From Anaerococcus obesiensis ph10 (GTDB lineage Bacteria > Bacillota > Clostridia > Tissierellales > Peptoniphilaceae), in contig NZ_HE978532.1 in NCBI RefSeq assembly GCF_000311745.1, positions 319,664 through 367,409 on the forward strand: a stretch of DNA of 47,746 nucleotides, in the 5' to 3' direction. Position 1 is the first letter of the stretch, and every line of letters starts with the position of its first letter. The translations under genes were made by a program, and so were the position numbers. Below the pieces are notes generated by a model that saw only the letters and a list, made by a program, of their open reading frames with translations, ran no database searches and was not told where the DNA came from. Of the stretch, positions 16,276 to 25,100 are shown piece after piece.

Positions 16276-16510
16276 TCCCCACCTAAAGTGAGGACAGACT
16301 GTTGACAAAGTATACAAATCCTCATGCTAAGAATATCATACGGAAAAAATTGATTTGATTTCAAATTTTAAAATTCGTCAAAAAACGTACTGTTTGAGCG
16401 TTAGCGAGTTTGCGTTTTTAGAATTTTGGAATTTAGAAATCAACAATTTTTGAAGTCCGATATTCGTGCTTGAGGGTTTGTCTACGCTTTGTCCCCACCT
16501 AAAGTGAGGA
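16276..16510. repeat. Large imperfect palindrome element 1 (about 235 bp)
   Basis: A 19-bp hairpin sequence TCCCCACCTAAAGTGAGGA occurs at 16276-16294 and again in the same orientation at 16492-16510. Between them, the left arm (about 16302-16386) and the right arm (about 16410-16491) are imperfect inverted repeats of about 80 bp, meeting at an apex near 16390-16412 that reads CTCGCTAACGCTCAAACA on the minus strand. No ORF of note is inside. The first hairpin plus T-run could terminate minus-strand transcription before acn. It shares its apex with the element at 17567-18022. It could be a MITE-like repeat or a structured RNA. Confidence 0.65.
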
Positions 16511-16667
16511 TTTATTTATTTTATTAAATCAAAAAATTTTTTATTCGTGCTTTAGCAATTAATTCAATAAAAAATTTAACACATCTATAGCGTGGCAAAA
16601 AACTCTAAGTTTAATTTTTCTTTTATACTTGCTTTTACCTTGAGATCTCTTGTATTATTATTGCTAA

Positions 16668-16718
16668 TAAAAAAATAAATTCATAGGAAATTTTATTTAA
16701 AAAATCCCCCATGAATTT
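16668..16718 (-). terminator. Putative terminator after proC
   Basis: Minus strand AAATTCAT and ATGAATTT enclose GGGGGATTTTTTAAATAAAA and are followed by ATTTTTTTAT, starting right at the proC stop codon. The stem is weak in G+C, so this is a moderate call. The bases from 16511 to 16667 hold no gene or other clear signal. Confidence 0.45.
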
Positions 16719-16720
16719 AA

Positions 16721-17488
16721 CTACATATTCTTAGTCTTATTAAAAGAGGCCTCAACTGCCTTTATCAATCCTGCCCTAAAATTATTTTCTTCCAAGGCCT
16801 TCACTCCTTCGATTGTAGTTCCTTTTGGGCTTGTCACCTTATCTTTTAAAAGTCCTGGATGCTCTCCTGACTCTTCCATTAATTTTGCTGATCCTATTAT
16901 TGTTTGGGCGATTAATTTATAGGAAATATCTCTTTTAAGTCCACAAAGGACTGCCCCATCAGACAAGCTTTCCATAAATAAATCCACAAAAGCAGGCAGA
17001 CAACCATTTACAACACTTGCTGCATCAAATTGATTTTCGTCAATTTTTATAGCCTTGCCAAAAGATGAAAAAATTTCTAAAATATTTGAAAATTCCTCAT
17101 CACTAACATTTGAATTTGGACAAAGAATTGACATCCCTTCCCCAACAGATGCAGGAGTATTTGGCATAGTCATAACAATTTTTTTGTCAGATCCCAATAA
17201 ATTTTCAAGTTTTTCAAGAGTAAAACCTGCAGCAATTGAAATAAATACTTTATTTTCCAACAAATCTTTTATTTCATCAATCACTTCTTTATAATAATTT
17301 GGTTTTACAGCCAAAATTACATAATCAGAATTTTCCACCACTTTTCTGTTTTCCATAATAGAAACTTCTTTATCCTTAAAAAATTCTAAATTAGATCCCC
17401 TATTAGATAAAAAAAGTTCATTTTTACCCAAAAGACCTTTGGCAATTGAAGAACCCATATTCCCAATGCCGATAACACCAATTTTCAT
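16721..17488 (-). CDS. proC: Pyrroline-5-carboxylate reductase
   Basis: A 255-residue enzyme for the last step of proline synthesis (P5C to proline with NAD(P)H). The N-terminal Rossmann fold starts GVIGIGNMGSSIAKGLL (about 4-20); VILAVKPNYYKEV and the family signature MPNTPASVGEGMSI (about 110-123) follow. The C-terminal helical dimerisation domain includes LKDKVTSPKGTTIEGVKALEE (about 215-235). Slightly short but complete. It stands alone with its own leader, about 600 bases downstream of proA, and the gap is filled by a giant palindrome. Confidence 0.95.
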   Translation of the reverse strand: MKIGVIGIGNMGSSIAKGLLGKNELFLSNRGSNLEFFKDKEVSIMENRKVVENSDYVILAVKPNYYKEVIDEIKDLLENKVFISIAAGFTLEKLENLLGSDKKIVMTMPNTPASVGEGMSILCPNSNVSDEEFSNILEIFSSFGKAIKIDENQFDAASVVNGCLPAFVDLFMESLSDGAVLCGLKRDISYKLIAQTIIGSAKLMEESGEHPGLLKDKVTSPKGTTIEGVKALEENNFRAGLIKAVEASFNKTKNM

Positions 17489-17566
17489 ATTTCCTCCTTA
17501 TAGAAAAATATATTTTTCCTATATTTTTGTTTTATGTTTGTTTTAAATTTTTTTAATGTATTAATA

Positions 17567-18022
17567 TAATTCTTCGTATACTTAGGGCGGAAGGAACAGG
17601 GGACTTCCGATTGTCCCCTTTTTCCTTCCCCCTAAGAACTCCCATCTTTATAACCCCTTAACCGGCCCTTGCAGGGAGCAAAATCAGAAAGAAACTTGCG
17701 TTTCTTTCGTTTTTTTAATTTCTATCTAAAATTAAATAAGAAAATAAGCCCAAAATAAATAAATTCTAAGTTCATTAAAAGAGAAAAAATAACTCACTAA
17801 CGTTCAAACAATTTTTTCTCTAATAATTCACTTGAATTTATAGTTATTTTTAAATGGCAATCAATCTTCAAAAATTTGAAAGAAGCGTTAGCTTCTTACA
17901 AAACCAGCTCCATGCAATGGTCGGTTGCAGGGGGGCAAAAAAGTGGGGGTCGTTAGGGGGAGGAAAAAGGGGGAGAATCGAAACTCCCCCATTTCCTCCG
18001 CCCTAACATAACGAAGTATTAA
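17567..18022. repeat. Giant nested imperfect palindrome element 2 (about 455 bp)
   Basis: Nested inverted repeats centred near 17800. Outer arms (about 17567-17708 and 17878-18020) are roughly 70 percent complementary-identical. Each arm contains its own long GC-rich hairpin: TTAGGGCGGAAGGAACAGGG pairing through 17636 on the left, and TTAGGGGGAGGAAA with TTTCCTCCGCCCTAA (17954-18006) on the right. Inside them, AGAGAAAAAAT (17780-17790) and ATTTTTTCTCT (17811-17821) form a perfect 11-bp stem whose loop reads CTCACTAACGTTCAAACA. No protein is encoded. The local G-rich composition contrasts with the AT-rich surroundings. It lies between proA and proC; the proC promoter was not pinned down. Confidence 0.7.
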
Positions 18023-18082
18023 ATATATATAACAATTTATTACAAGAAAAAACCTAAATTTCTAAAATAATCTTTAAAAAGA

Positions 18083-19345
18083 TTATTCCCTAATTTGCCC
18101 TTGCCCCAAAATCACATATTTATATGTTGTAAGCTCATTCAATCCAACTGGTCCTCTGGCGTGAAGTCTTTGGGTTGATATTCCTATTTCTGCTCCAAAT
18201 CCAAATTCTGATCCGTCTGTAAATCTTGTTGAAGCATTTACATAAACGCAGGCTGAGTCCACTTCTTCTACAAATTTATTTGCTTCTTCTATTTTTTCTG
18301 TAATTATTGCATCTGAATGGCCTGTGGAATATTTGTAAATGTGATCAATTGCACAATCTATATTTTCTACTTCTTTTACTGAAAATTCATAGTCCAAATA
18401 TTCTTTGCCATAATCTTTCTCACTTGCAGGACTTGCCCCCTTTATTTTTCCTATTGTATTTTTACAAGCGTGAACTTTTAATTTATATTTTTCTACAATT
18501 TTATTTAGTCCATCATAAAAACTTTGGTCGATGTCCTTGTGAACGACTAAACTTTCAATGGCATTGCACACGCCTATTCTTTGAGTTTTGCCGTTTTCAA
18601 AAATTTTTATCGCCTTTTCAATATCAGCGTACTTATCAACATACAAATGGCAATTTCCCACTCCAGTTTCAAGGGTTGGCACACTTGCATTTTTTACAAC
18701 TGCATTTATAAGAGATGCTGATCCTCTTGGAATTAACAAGTCTACATATCCATTTAATTTCATAAGCTCAGTTGATGAATCCCTGCTTGTATCGTCAATT
18801 ATTTGGACAATATTTTCATCAAAACCTGTGTTTTTTATTCCTTCTCTGATTGCACTTGCAATGGCAAGGGAAGAATTTATGGCTTCTTTTCCACTTCTTA
18901 AGATTATAGAATTTGAAGATTTTATGGCAAGAATTGACGCATCCAAGGTTACATTTGGCCTTGCTTCATAAATCATTGCCAAAACTCCGATTGCAACAGA
19001 TTTTTTCCCAATCAAAAGTCCATTTTCAAGAGTTCTCACATCAGTCATTTTTCCAATTGGGTCAGGAAGTTTTATCATTTGATCGATTGATAAAATCATT
19101 GAGTCAATTCTACTATCATCAAGTTTTAGCCTATCAAGAAGACCTTCTGCCATATTATTAGAAAGGCCCTTGTCGTAGTCTTTTTTGTTGGCATCAAGAA
19201 TATTTTTCCTGTTTTTTTCCATGGAAATTTTTATATTTTCTAAAATTTTATTTTTATCTTTTGTTGAAAGCTTTACAAAATCTTTTTTTGCTTTTTTGGA
19301 AAGCTCGCCCATTTTAGTCAATTTTTCTTTTAAAGATTGTTCCAA
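18083..19345 (-). CDS. proA: Glutamate-5-semialdehyde dehydrogenase (gamma-glutamyl phosphate reductase)
   Basis: A 420-residue aldehyde dehydrogenase superfamily enzyme that reduces gamma-glutamyl phosphate. VLAMIYEARPNVTLDA (about 118), LRSGKEAINSS, LIPRGSASLI, the catalytic cysteine in RIGVCNAIESLVVH (about 257) and FGFGAEIGISTQRLHARGPVGL near the C-terminus are all typical. The TTG at 19345 is preferred as start because AGGAGAGG lies just upstream; an ATG at 19312 is possible. It overlaps the end of proB by 32 bases, so the pair is co-translated. Confidence 0.95.
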   Translation of the reverse strand: MEQSLKEKLTKMGELSKKAKKDFVKLSTKDKNKILENIKISMEKNRKNILDANKKDYDKGLSNNMAEGLLDRLKLDDSRIDSMILSIDQMIKLPDPIGKMTDVRTLENGLLIGKKSVAIGVLAMIYEARPNVTLDASILAIKSSNSIILRSGKEAINSSLAIASAIREGIKNTGFDENIVQIIDDTSRDSSTELMKLNGYVDLLIPRGSASLINAVVKNASVPTLETGVGNCHLYVDKYADIEKAIKIFENGKTQRIGVCNAIESLVVHKDIDQSFYDGLNKIVEKYKLKVHACKNTIGKIKGASPASEKDYGKEYLDYEFSVKEVENIDCAIDHIYKYSTGHSDAIITEKIEEANKFVEEVDSACVYVNASTRFTDGSEFGFGAEIGISTQRLHARGPVGLNELTTYKYVILGQGQIRE

Positions 19346-20108
19346 TTTCCTCTCCTTTCACTATTCTTCTTATATTTTTCAAATCTTTCGAATTTGCAAT
19401 TACCGTATCAATTCCCTTTTCCATACAAAGGTTAGCTGCATTAATTTTTGTAGCCATCCCACCAGTTCCAAGATTTGAATAAGAATCCTTGCCCATTGAC
19501 CTTAATTTTTCGTCAATTTCATTAACTTCTTTGATTAATTTTGCCTCCTTATTAATTCTTGGATCATCTGTATAAAGTCCATCAATATCTGACAAAAGCA
19601 TAAGCAAATCAGCATCAACCAATTTTGCAACTACAGATGATAGGGTATCATTATCCCCAAAATCAATTTCGTAAGTAGAAATCGTGTCATTTTCATTTAC
19701 AATTGGAACAACTCCCATTTCCAACAAATCATTTATAGTATTTTTGGCATTAAAATTCATAACTTCGTTGGTTTCAACCATTCTTGTAAGAAGAATCTGC
19801 CCAATAGAATACCCATATTCCGCAAAAGCTTTGAGGAAAGTATTCATCAAAGTAACCTGCCCAACTGCAGCTGTGGCTTGTTTTTTGCTAATATCATTTC
19901 TAGGCCTTTTAATAGAAAGCCTGTTTGCCCCAGTTGCAATCGCACCAGATGAAACCAAAATCACCTTAATGCCCTTGTTTTCCAAATTTACAATTTCCTT
20001 AGCAAGTTCTTCGATTCTTTCAATATCAACCCCACCATTTTCGTGGCTTACAGAAGAAGAACCTACTTTTATAACTATTTTTCTCAATTCATTACTAAAT
20101 TCTCTCAT
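19314..20108 (-). CDS. proB: Glutamate 5-kinase
   Basis: A 264-residue amino acid kinase, first enzyme of proline synthesis. IVIKVGSSSV (about 11-20), VSSGAIATGANRL, VPIVNENDTIST, DNDTLSSVVAKLVDADLLMLLSDIDGLYT and GTGGMATKINAA are the ATP and glutamate sites. It ends at residue 264 with no PUA domain, the short form common in Firmicutes. The start at 20108 follows GAGGTG at good spacing; the upstream GTG is that ribosome site. Forms an operon with proA; its own promoter was not resolved. Confidence 0.95.
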   Translation of the reverse strand: MREFSNELRKIVIKVGSSSVSHENGGVDIERIEELAKEIVNLENKGIKVILVSSGAIATGANRLSIKRPRNDISKKQATAAVGQVTLMNTFLKAFAEYGYSIGQILLTRMVETNEVMNFNAKNTINDLLEMGVVPIVNENDTISTYEIDFGDNDTLSSVVAKLVDADLLMLLSDIDGLYTDDPRINKEAKLIKEVNEIDEKLRSMGKDSYSNLGTGGMATKINAANLCMEKGIDTVIANSKDLKNIRRIVKGEEIGTIFKRKID

Positions 20109-20156
20109 ATTTTTCACCTCTTATATTTTATAAGAAAACACAAAAATAAGCAATTT

Positions 20157-20181
20157 AAAACACCCTTTGGCAGGGTGGTTT
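20157..20181 (-). terminator. Terminator of the toxin-antitoxin pair
   Basis: Minus strand AAACCACCCT pairs with AGGGTGTTTT around GCCAA and is followed by an A/T-rich run. It starts at the toxin stop codon. Confidence 0.75.
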
Positions 20182-20458
20182 AAATAAATAAATCAGAATG
20201 TGTTCCTAATCTTAGTAAAGATAGAACCATTACATCATTAAATTTTTCATATATCAGCAAAAAATCTGGCTCTATATGACATTCTCTTGTAGAATAATAT
20301 TTTCCTTTTAATGGATGGTCCTTATATTTTTCATCCAATTTTTCATCATTAGCAAGTTTTTCAATTACATCCATTAACTTTTCAATATCTCTATTTTGTT
20401 TTTTTGCAAGTTTTAAATCTTTTTTAAATTTACTTGTAAATTTAATTTTATAAATCAT
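20180..20458 (-). CDS. YafQ/RelE family type II toxin
   Basis: A 92-residue basic protein of the RelE/ParE superfamily, YafQ-like subgroup. The opening YKIKFTSKFKKDLKLAKKQ, the DHPLKGKY segment (about 52-59), ECHIEPDFLLIYE (about 65-77) and LLRLGTHSDLF near the end match YafQ, a ribosome-dependent mRNA endonuclease; the two His residues (HIEP, GTHSDLF) are at the expected catalytic places. The start overlaps the antitoxin stop (ATGA). Likely autoregulated with its antitoxin. Confidence 0.92.
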   Translation of the reverse strand: MIYKIKFTSKFKKDLKLAKKQNRDIEKLMDVIEKLANDEKLDEKYKDHPLKGKYYSTRECHIEPDFLLIYEKFNDVMVLSLLRLGTHSDLFI

Positions 20459-20727
20459 AATTCCAAAGCCTTTTTCAAATCATCCATATTGCTGTATGAA
20501 GGATAATTTTTATCATAGGCTATTTTTCTTCCTTCTTCGATTGCATTTTGACTTTGTTTATTAAGATTATCAAGTTTTAAATCAAAGGGAATTCCATTTT
20601 CCCTTATGCTTGCCCTCAAAAACATATTAATAGCAGTTGACATATTTAAGCCAAGCTCAGCATACAATTTTTCTGCTTTTTCCTTAATATCTTTTTCTGT
20701 TCTAATATTTAGATTTGCATTTGCCAT
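20455..20727 (-). CDS. RelB/DinJ family antitoxin
   Basis: A 90-residue antitoxin. The N-terminal ribbon-helix-helix (about 4-45: LNIRTEKDIKEKAEKLYAEL, GLNMSTAINMFLRASIRENG) binds DNA; IPFDLKL follows, and the acidic/aromatic tail SYSNMDDLKKALEL should bind and neutralise the toxin. First in a two-gene operon, with RBS AGAGGTGA before the ATG. Such pairs stabilise genomic regions or act under stress. Confidence 0.92.
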   Translation of the reverse strand: MANANLNIRTEKDIKEKAEKLYAELGLNMSTAINMFLRASIRENGIPFDLKLDNLNKQSQNAIEEGRKIAYDKNYPSYSNMDDLKKALEL

Positions 20728-20746
20728 ACTATCACCTCTTACTAAG

Positions 20747-20774
20747 ATTTTAGCATTTTTATATCACTTGTCAA
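20747..20774 (-). promoter_or_regulatory. Sigma-A promoter of the toxin-antitoxin operon
   Basis: Minus strand TTGACA, a 16-base spacer and TAAAAT, about 20 bases before the antitoxin start. The -10 region contains a near-palindrome CTAAAATCTTAG that may be the ribbon-helix-helix operator (inference). Confidence 0.7.
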
Positions 20775-20827
20775 CACAAATCTTTACACTACCTAGACAA
20801 TATCATATTTTTTATTTCAAAATAAAA

Positions 20828-22003
20828 TTAATCCTCAAGGCACATTTGGTAAATTTTTTTCACATCTTCAGGTTTAAGTTCTACAAAACCATTTATTTTG
20901 CCGTTTTTGCCACAGGCTTTTTTGCTCATTTTGTCAAAATATTCATCGTCTATATTTATTTTTCTTAAATTTGAATCAAGTCCAAGGGTATCAAAGAAAA
21001 ATTCTTTTGTTTTTTCTATAGCTTTTTTTGCAACTTCCATTTTGTCAAGATTTTTATCAATATCAAAAACATTTACTCCCAAATCATAGAATTTATGAAC
21101 AGTTTTTTCACTCAAAACATATTCCATCCATCTTGGTGTCAAAATTGCAAGCCCAAGACCGTGAGTTATGTCATAGAAGGCTGAAAGTTCGTGTTCTATT
21201 GGATGAACTGTCCAAGCAGCCTTTGCAGAATTTGCAATAAAATCATTGATTGCCCAAGATGATGCCCACATAAGATTTGCCCTTGCCTCATAATTTTTTG
21301 GATCTTTCATGGCAATTGGACCATATTTTATTACAGTTTTCATCAAAGATTCCATAATTCTATCAAGCATAAACATTGAATCATCAACATTAAAATATGA
21401 TTCAAAAATGTGAGATAAAATATCACTAGATCCACAAGCTGTTTGGAATTTACTTACAGAATATGTGATTTCTGGATTTAAAAATGAAACTTTTGGTCTG
21501 GTATCTTCGTGACCTGATGAAAGTTTTTCTTTTGTTTCAGGGTTTGTAATAACCCCACCATTATCCATTTCAGATCCTGTTGCAGCCATGGTAAGAACTG
21601 ACAAAAGTGGAATTGCAGGGCTCATTGGTTTTCCTTTTGAAATAAATTCCCAAGGATCAAAATCTGCACAAGCACCAGCTGCCATAAATTTTGATGCATC
21701 AATTGTAGATCCACCACCAACAGCAAGAATTGCACCGATATTATTTTCCTTTATAATTTTTATACCTTCTCTTACAGAATCAATCCTAGGATTTGGTTCA
21801 ATTCCAGAAAGTTCAAAAATTTCAACTCCAGAATCTTTAAGCTCTTTTATAACCTTATCATAAACTCCATTTTTCTTGATAGATCCACCACCATAAGTTA
21901 TAAGCACCTTATCAGAAAATTTCTTAACTTCCTCGCCCACAAAATCAAGAGCATCTTTTCCAAAATGTATTTTTGTTGGAATATTATAAGTAAAATCTAA
22001 CAT
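20828..22003 (-). CDS. Iron-containing alcohol dehydrogenase (butanol dehydrogenase-like)
   Basis: A 391-residue group III alcohol dehydrogenase. The NAD(P) region has GGGSIKKNGVYD (about 40-51) and GAILAVGGGSTIDASK (about 88-103). The metal site is distributed over DILSHIFESYF (about 193-203) and the two later histidines in HPIEHELSAFYDITHGLGLAIL (about 262-283). The start at 22003 is set by AAGGAGG just upstream, removing 12 residues of the longest reading. Closest in character to the NADPH-dependent butanol/BdhA-type enzymes that reduce aldehydes in fermentation; substrate not certain. Monocistronic between two terminated units. Confidence 0.92.
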   Translation of the reverse strand: MLDFTYNIPTKIHFGKDALDFVGEEVKKFSDKVLITYGGGSIKKNGVYDKVIKELKDSGVEIFELSGIEPNPRIDSVREGIKIIKENNIGAILAVGGGSTIDASKFMAAGACADFDPWEFISKGKPMSPAIPLLSVLTMAATGSEMDNGGVITNPETKEKLSSGHEDTRPKVSFLNPEITYSVSKFQTACGSSDILSHIFESYFNVDDSMFMLDRIMESLMKTVIKYGPIAMKDPKNYEARANLMWASSWAINDFIANSAKAAWTVHPIEHELSAFYDITHGLGLAILTPRWMEYVLSEKTVHKFYDLGVNVFDIDKNLDKMEVAKKAIEKTKEFFFDTLGLDSNLRKINIDDEYFDKMSKKACGKNGKINGFVELKPEDVKKIYQMCLED

Positions 22004-22068
22004 AAATCCTCCTTTTTTCTCTAATAAATACTTACCCAAAACTAACCAATATAAATTTAAATTTTATA

Positions 22069-22115
22069 CAAAAAAACTGACTCTAATTTGAGAAAAACTC
22101 AAAATAAAGTCAGTT
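22069..22115 (-). terminator. Terminator of the giant surface protein gene
   Basis: Minus strand AACTGACTTTATTTTGAG pairs with CTCAAATTAGAGTCAGTT around a TTTT loop and is followed by TTTTTTGTAT. A long strong stem 39 bases after the stop codon. Confidence 0.85.
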
Positions 22116-22153
22116 AAAACTTTTAAAATTTACAAATTAAATTTTAATTTTTA

Positions 22154-25100
22154 TTAATTTTTTTCAATTTCTAGCGCCTTGTTTTTCTTTTTGTTGTAAT
22201 AATAAGCTGCAAGAATCATAAGGATAAGACCGATAATTGTAAATCCTATCCAAGCTCTAATACCTCTTGTAAATGGAAGAGATAATTTTCTATTTTCAAT
22301 CTCAATAGGTTTTGTGCTATCAATTTCTGCCATATTATTAAATTTATAGCTATGATCTACATATTCATCGCCCTTAGTTCCTATGTGGAATGTTCTGTCT
22401 TCTTTTATCTTATCACCTATAACTATATTAGATTTGATATCTAATTCGGATTTTAGATAAAGAGATGTGCTCATTGATAATACTAAAGTCTTATTAGATT
22501 TAATATCTCCATCAGTAGTTTGATTTTCTAATTCTTTTACTAAGGAGTAAAGATCAATTGTCTTTGAAGCTTTAAGATTAGTGTTATAATCTTTTGTTAA
22601 ATCTAAAGTGATTGTCTTCTTAGCAAATTCTTTATCACCATCTACTAGATAAGCTGTTATACTCAAAGGTTTCTTAGCGTTAAACTTATTATCCCAAATT
22701 TCAGCCTTGAGTGGTAGATTTGATAATGTTAATGTTGATTTTCCACTTTGATATGTTATTTCTTCGTGATTTGGATTAAATCTCAAAGTCATGTTAGTAG
22801 CATATGATTTTTGGAATACATCATTAGCCATGCTAAATCCAGTAGTCTTCTTAACATCCATTGAAGTTAAGTATTTTTCTTCTTGAACCTTGCCATCTTT
22901 TACAACAAATTCTTTGACATAGCCTTTTGGTGTTAAATAACCATCTGGTGCTTTTGTTTCTTTAAGAGCATAGTAGCCATTGGATTTTACTTTGAATTTG
23001 ACTAAACCATCTTTTCCACTTGTAAGTTTATCTAATTTTGTATATCCAGTAGGTGGAGCTTCGTCAGCTTTAAAGGCATATATTGTTCCATCATTATTCT
23101 TGTATAATTTTATGCTATCATTTTTATATTGAGCATCTTTGTCTTGCTTATACAATACTTGGAATTCTGCACCTTCAAGAACACTCTTGTCAGCTGCATC
23201 AACTTTCTTAAACACAATTTCATGTTCTTTCTCGTTTACCAATTCTATTGGTACTACACCTGGTTCTTCAACATATTTTTCTTGTGTTTGTCCATTTTTA
23301 TCTTTGTAGTATTCTTTTCTGAAAATATTTCCACTTTCATCTACTTTGAATTCTGCAAGTGGGCCCTCTGGTTTTACATATCCTTCAGGTGCTGTTGTTT
23401 CTTTTAATTGATATTCACCTTTTGGAAGTTTTGAATATTCAATCAATCCATCTTCACCAGTTGTAATTGGTTGACCGTAAGCATCTGGCTTTCCTTCATA
23501 ATTATTTTTGTAAAGTTGGAATATTGCACCTTTTAGCGCTTCATTAGAATTGTTTATCTTCTTGAACTTAATTATATTTGAAGGGTTAACTGCTTGGATA
23601 GAAAGTTTAGCATTTCCAGTTGCTTCATTTTTGAATCCATAGACACCATCAAATCTGTCAACAAATAATTTGTCTTCATAATAAACATATCTTTGAAGAA
23701 CACTTTCTGCTTGGTAAGATGATTTATCTTTACCTGAAACTCTACCTGTTACTTTAACAATGTAAGAGTCTCTAGAAGAAGTACCATTTTCAAATGGAAG
23801 CTCTAATAGTTCTCCTTTAGCCATACTTTGTCTTGATACACCATAACCTGATTTCATTATGTTGGAACTATTTTCATTAACTCCAAATGATTCTGGCATA
23901 TCTTTCTTAACATCAGTATTATCGACTAATTTGTACTTAGTAATTACTACATTTTCTACATCAAGACTTGGAATATAGTAGAAGTAATTAGTACGTGCAT
24001 TTTCTTTATCCCTATTGATGTAGAAGTAGTGAAGAAATTCTCCTGTTTCTTGATTATACTTAACTATTTTCGAAGTCATATTTAGATAATCATAGCCATT
24101 ATTATGTTTTTCCATTTTTAGTTCATAAACGACCTTGATGTCTTTATACTGACTTGTATCCTCTCCAATTCCAAAGCCAACTTTTTGACCGCCTAAAGCT
24201 GTATCTGATTTTTTTACTTCATATAGATCTATAAAAGCAGTAAGCTTATTTGAAAAATCAATTAAAGTATAAGTGTCAGCATATTTAGTAAATGTGTAGA
24301 TTATCTTTCCAGCTTCTCTGTCGTAATCGGCCTTAGCTATAGTACCTACTCCATCAGCAACTATATCCAAATTTGATACACTGTTTTCAAAAATTCCGTG
24401 TAGGTCTATATTGTCACTTGTTTTCAGTTCAAAATAATCACCAGGATTAATCTTTGTGTTTTCTGCAAGTTTGAACTTATTAGTAAATTCCATACTTTCA
24501 CCATTGTGAGGATATATTTCCCCATCTTTTGTTGGTGTCTCGTATTTTGGATTTAATACCTTCATTTCAGTGGTTTCAAGAGTAATCTTATCTGATAAAT
24601 TTTTTCCAGTTCTTGCAATTTCGCCAGAATATGGATCTAGACCTTCACCACCTACTGTAAAGTGCCATACTTGCTTAGTATTGATGTGTCCATCAGGAGA
24701 TTCAATTTCTTCTAGTTTATAGTTACCTATCTTTAATCCTTCAAATGATAATTTACCATCTTCTCCTACTGTTTTTTCAACAGGTGTTAAACCATCTGTT
24801 AGGTTTGTAAGTCTAAACTTAGCACCTGCTGTTAATTCACCTTTGTCATTTGCAGTACCCTTTAAGGCATTTCCTTTTTCATCAACTTTATTTATCGTTA
24901 CACTACCCTTACCTGGTTTTTCGTTTACGATTTTACCCATGTTCTTGGCAGTAGCACTTGTTACATAGTCTACCAACAATCCATCTTTTTCAGTGGTTGA
25001 GTCTTCTTTGATATATTGGTAAACACCATTTGCCTTGTCATATTCTAGAGAAATATATCCATTAGAAGTAGGTGTAATTTGGATTTCACTTATTTTGTAA

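Noticed and set aside
10570..19478. Plus-strand reading frames opposite thi, acn, icd and pro genes
   Set aside because: Composition (Phe, Leu, Ser rich) and absence of ribosome sites mark them as antisense shadows of conserved enzymes.
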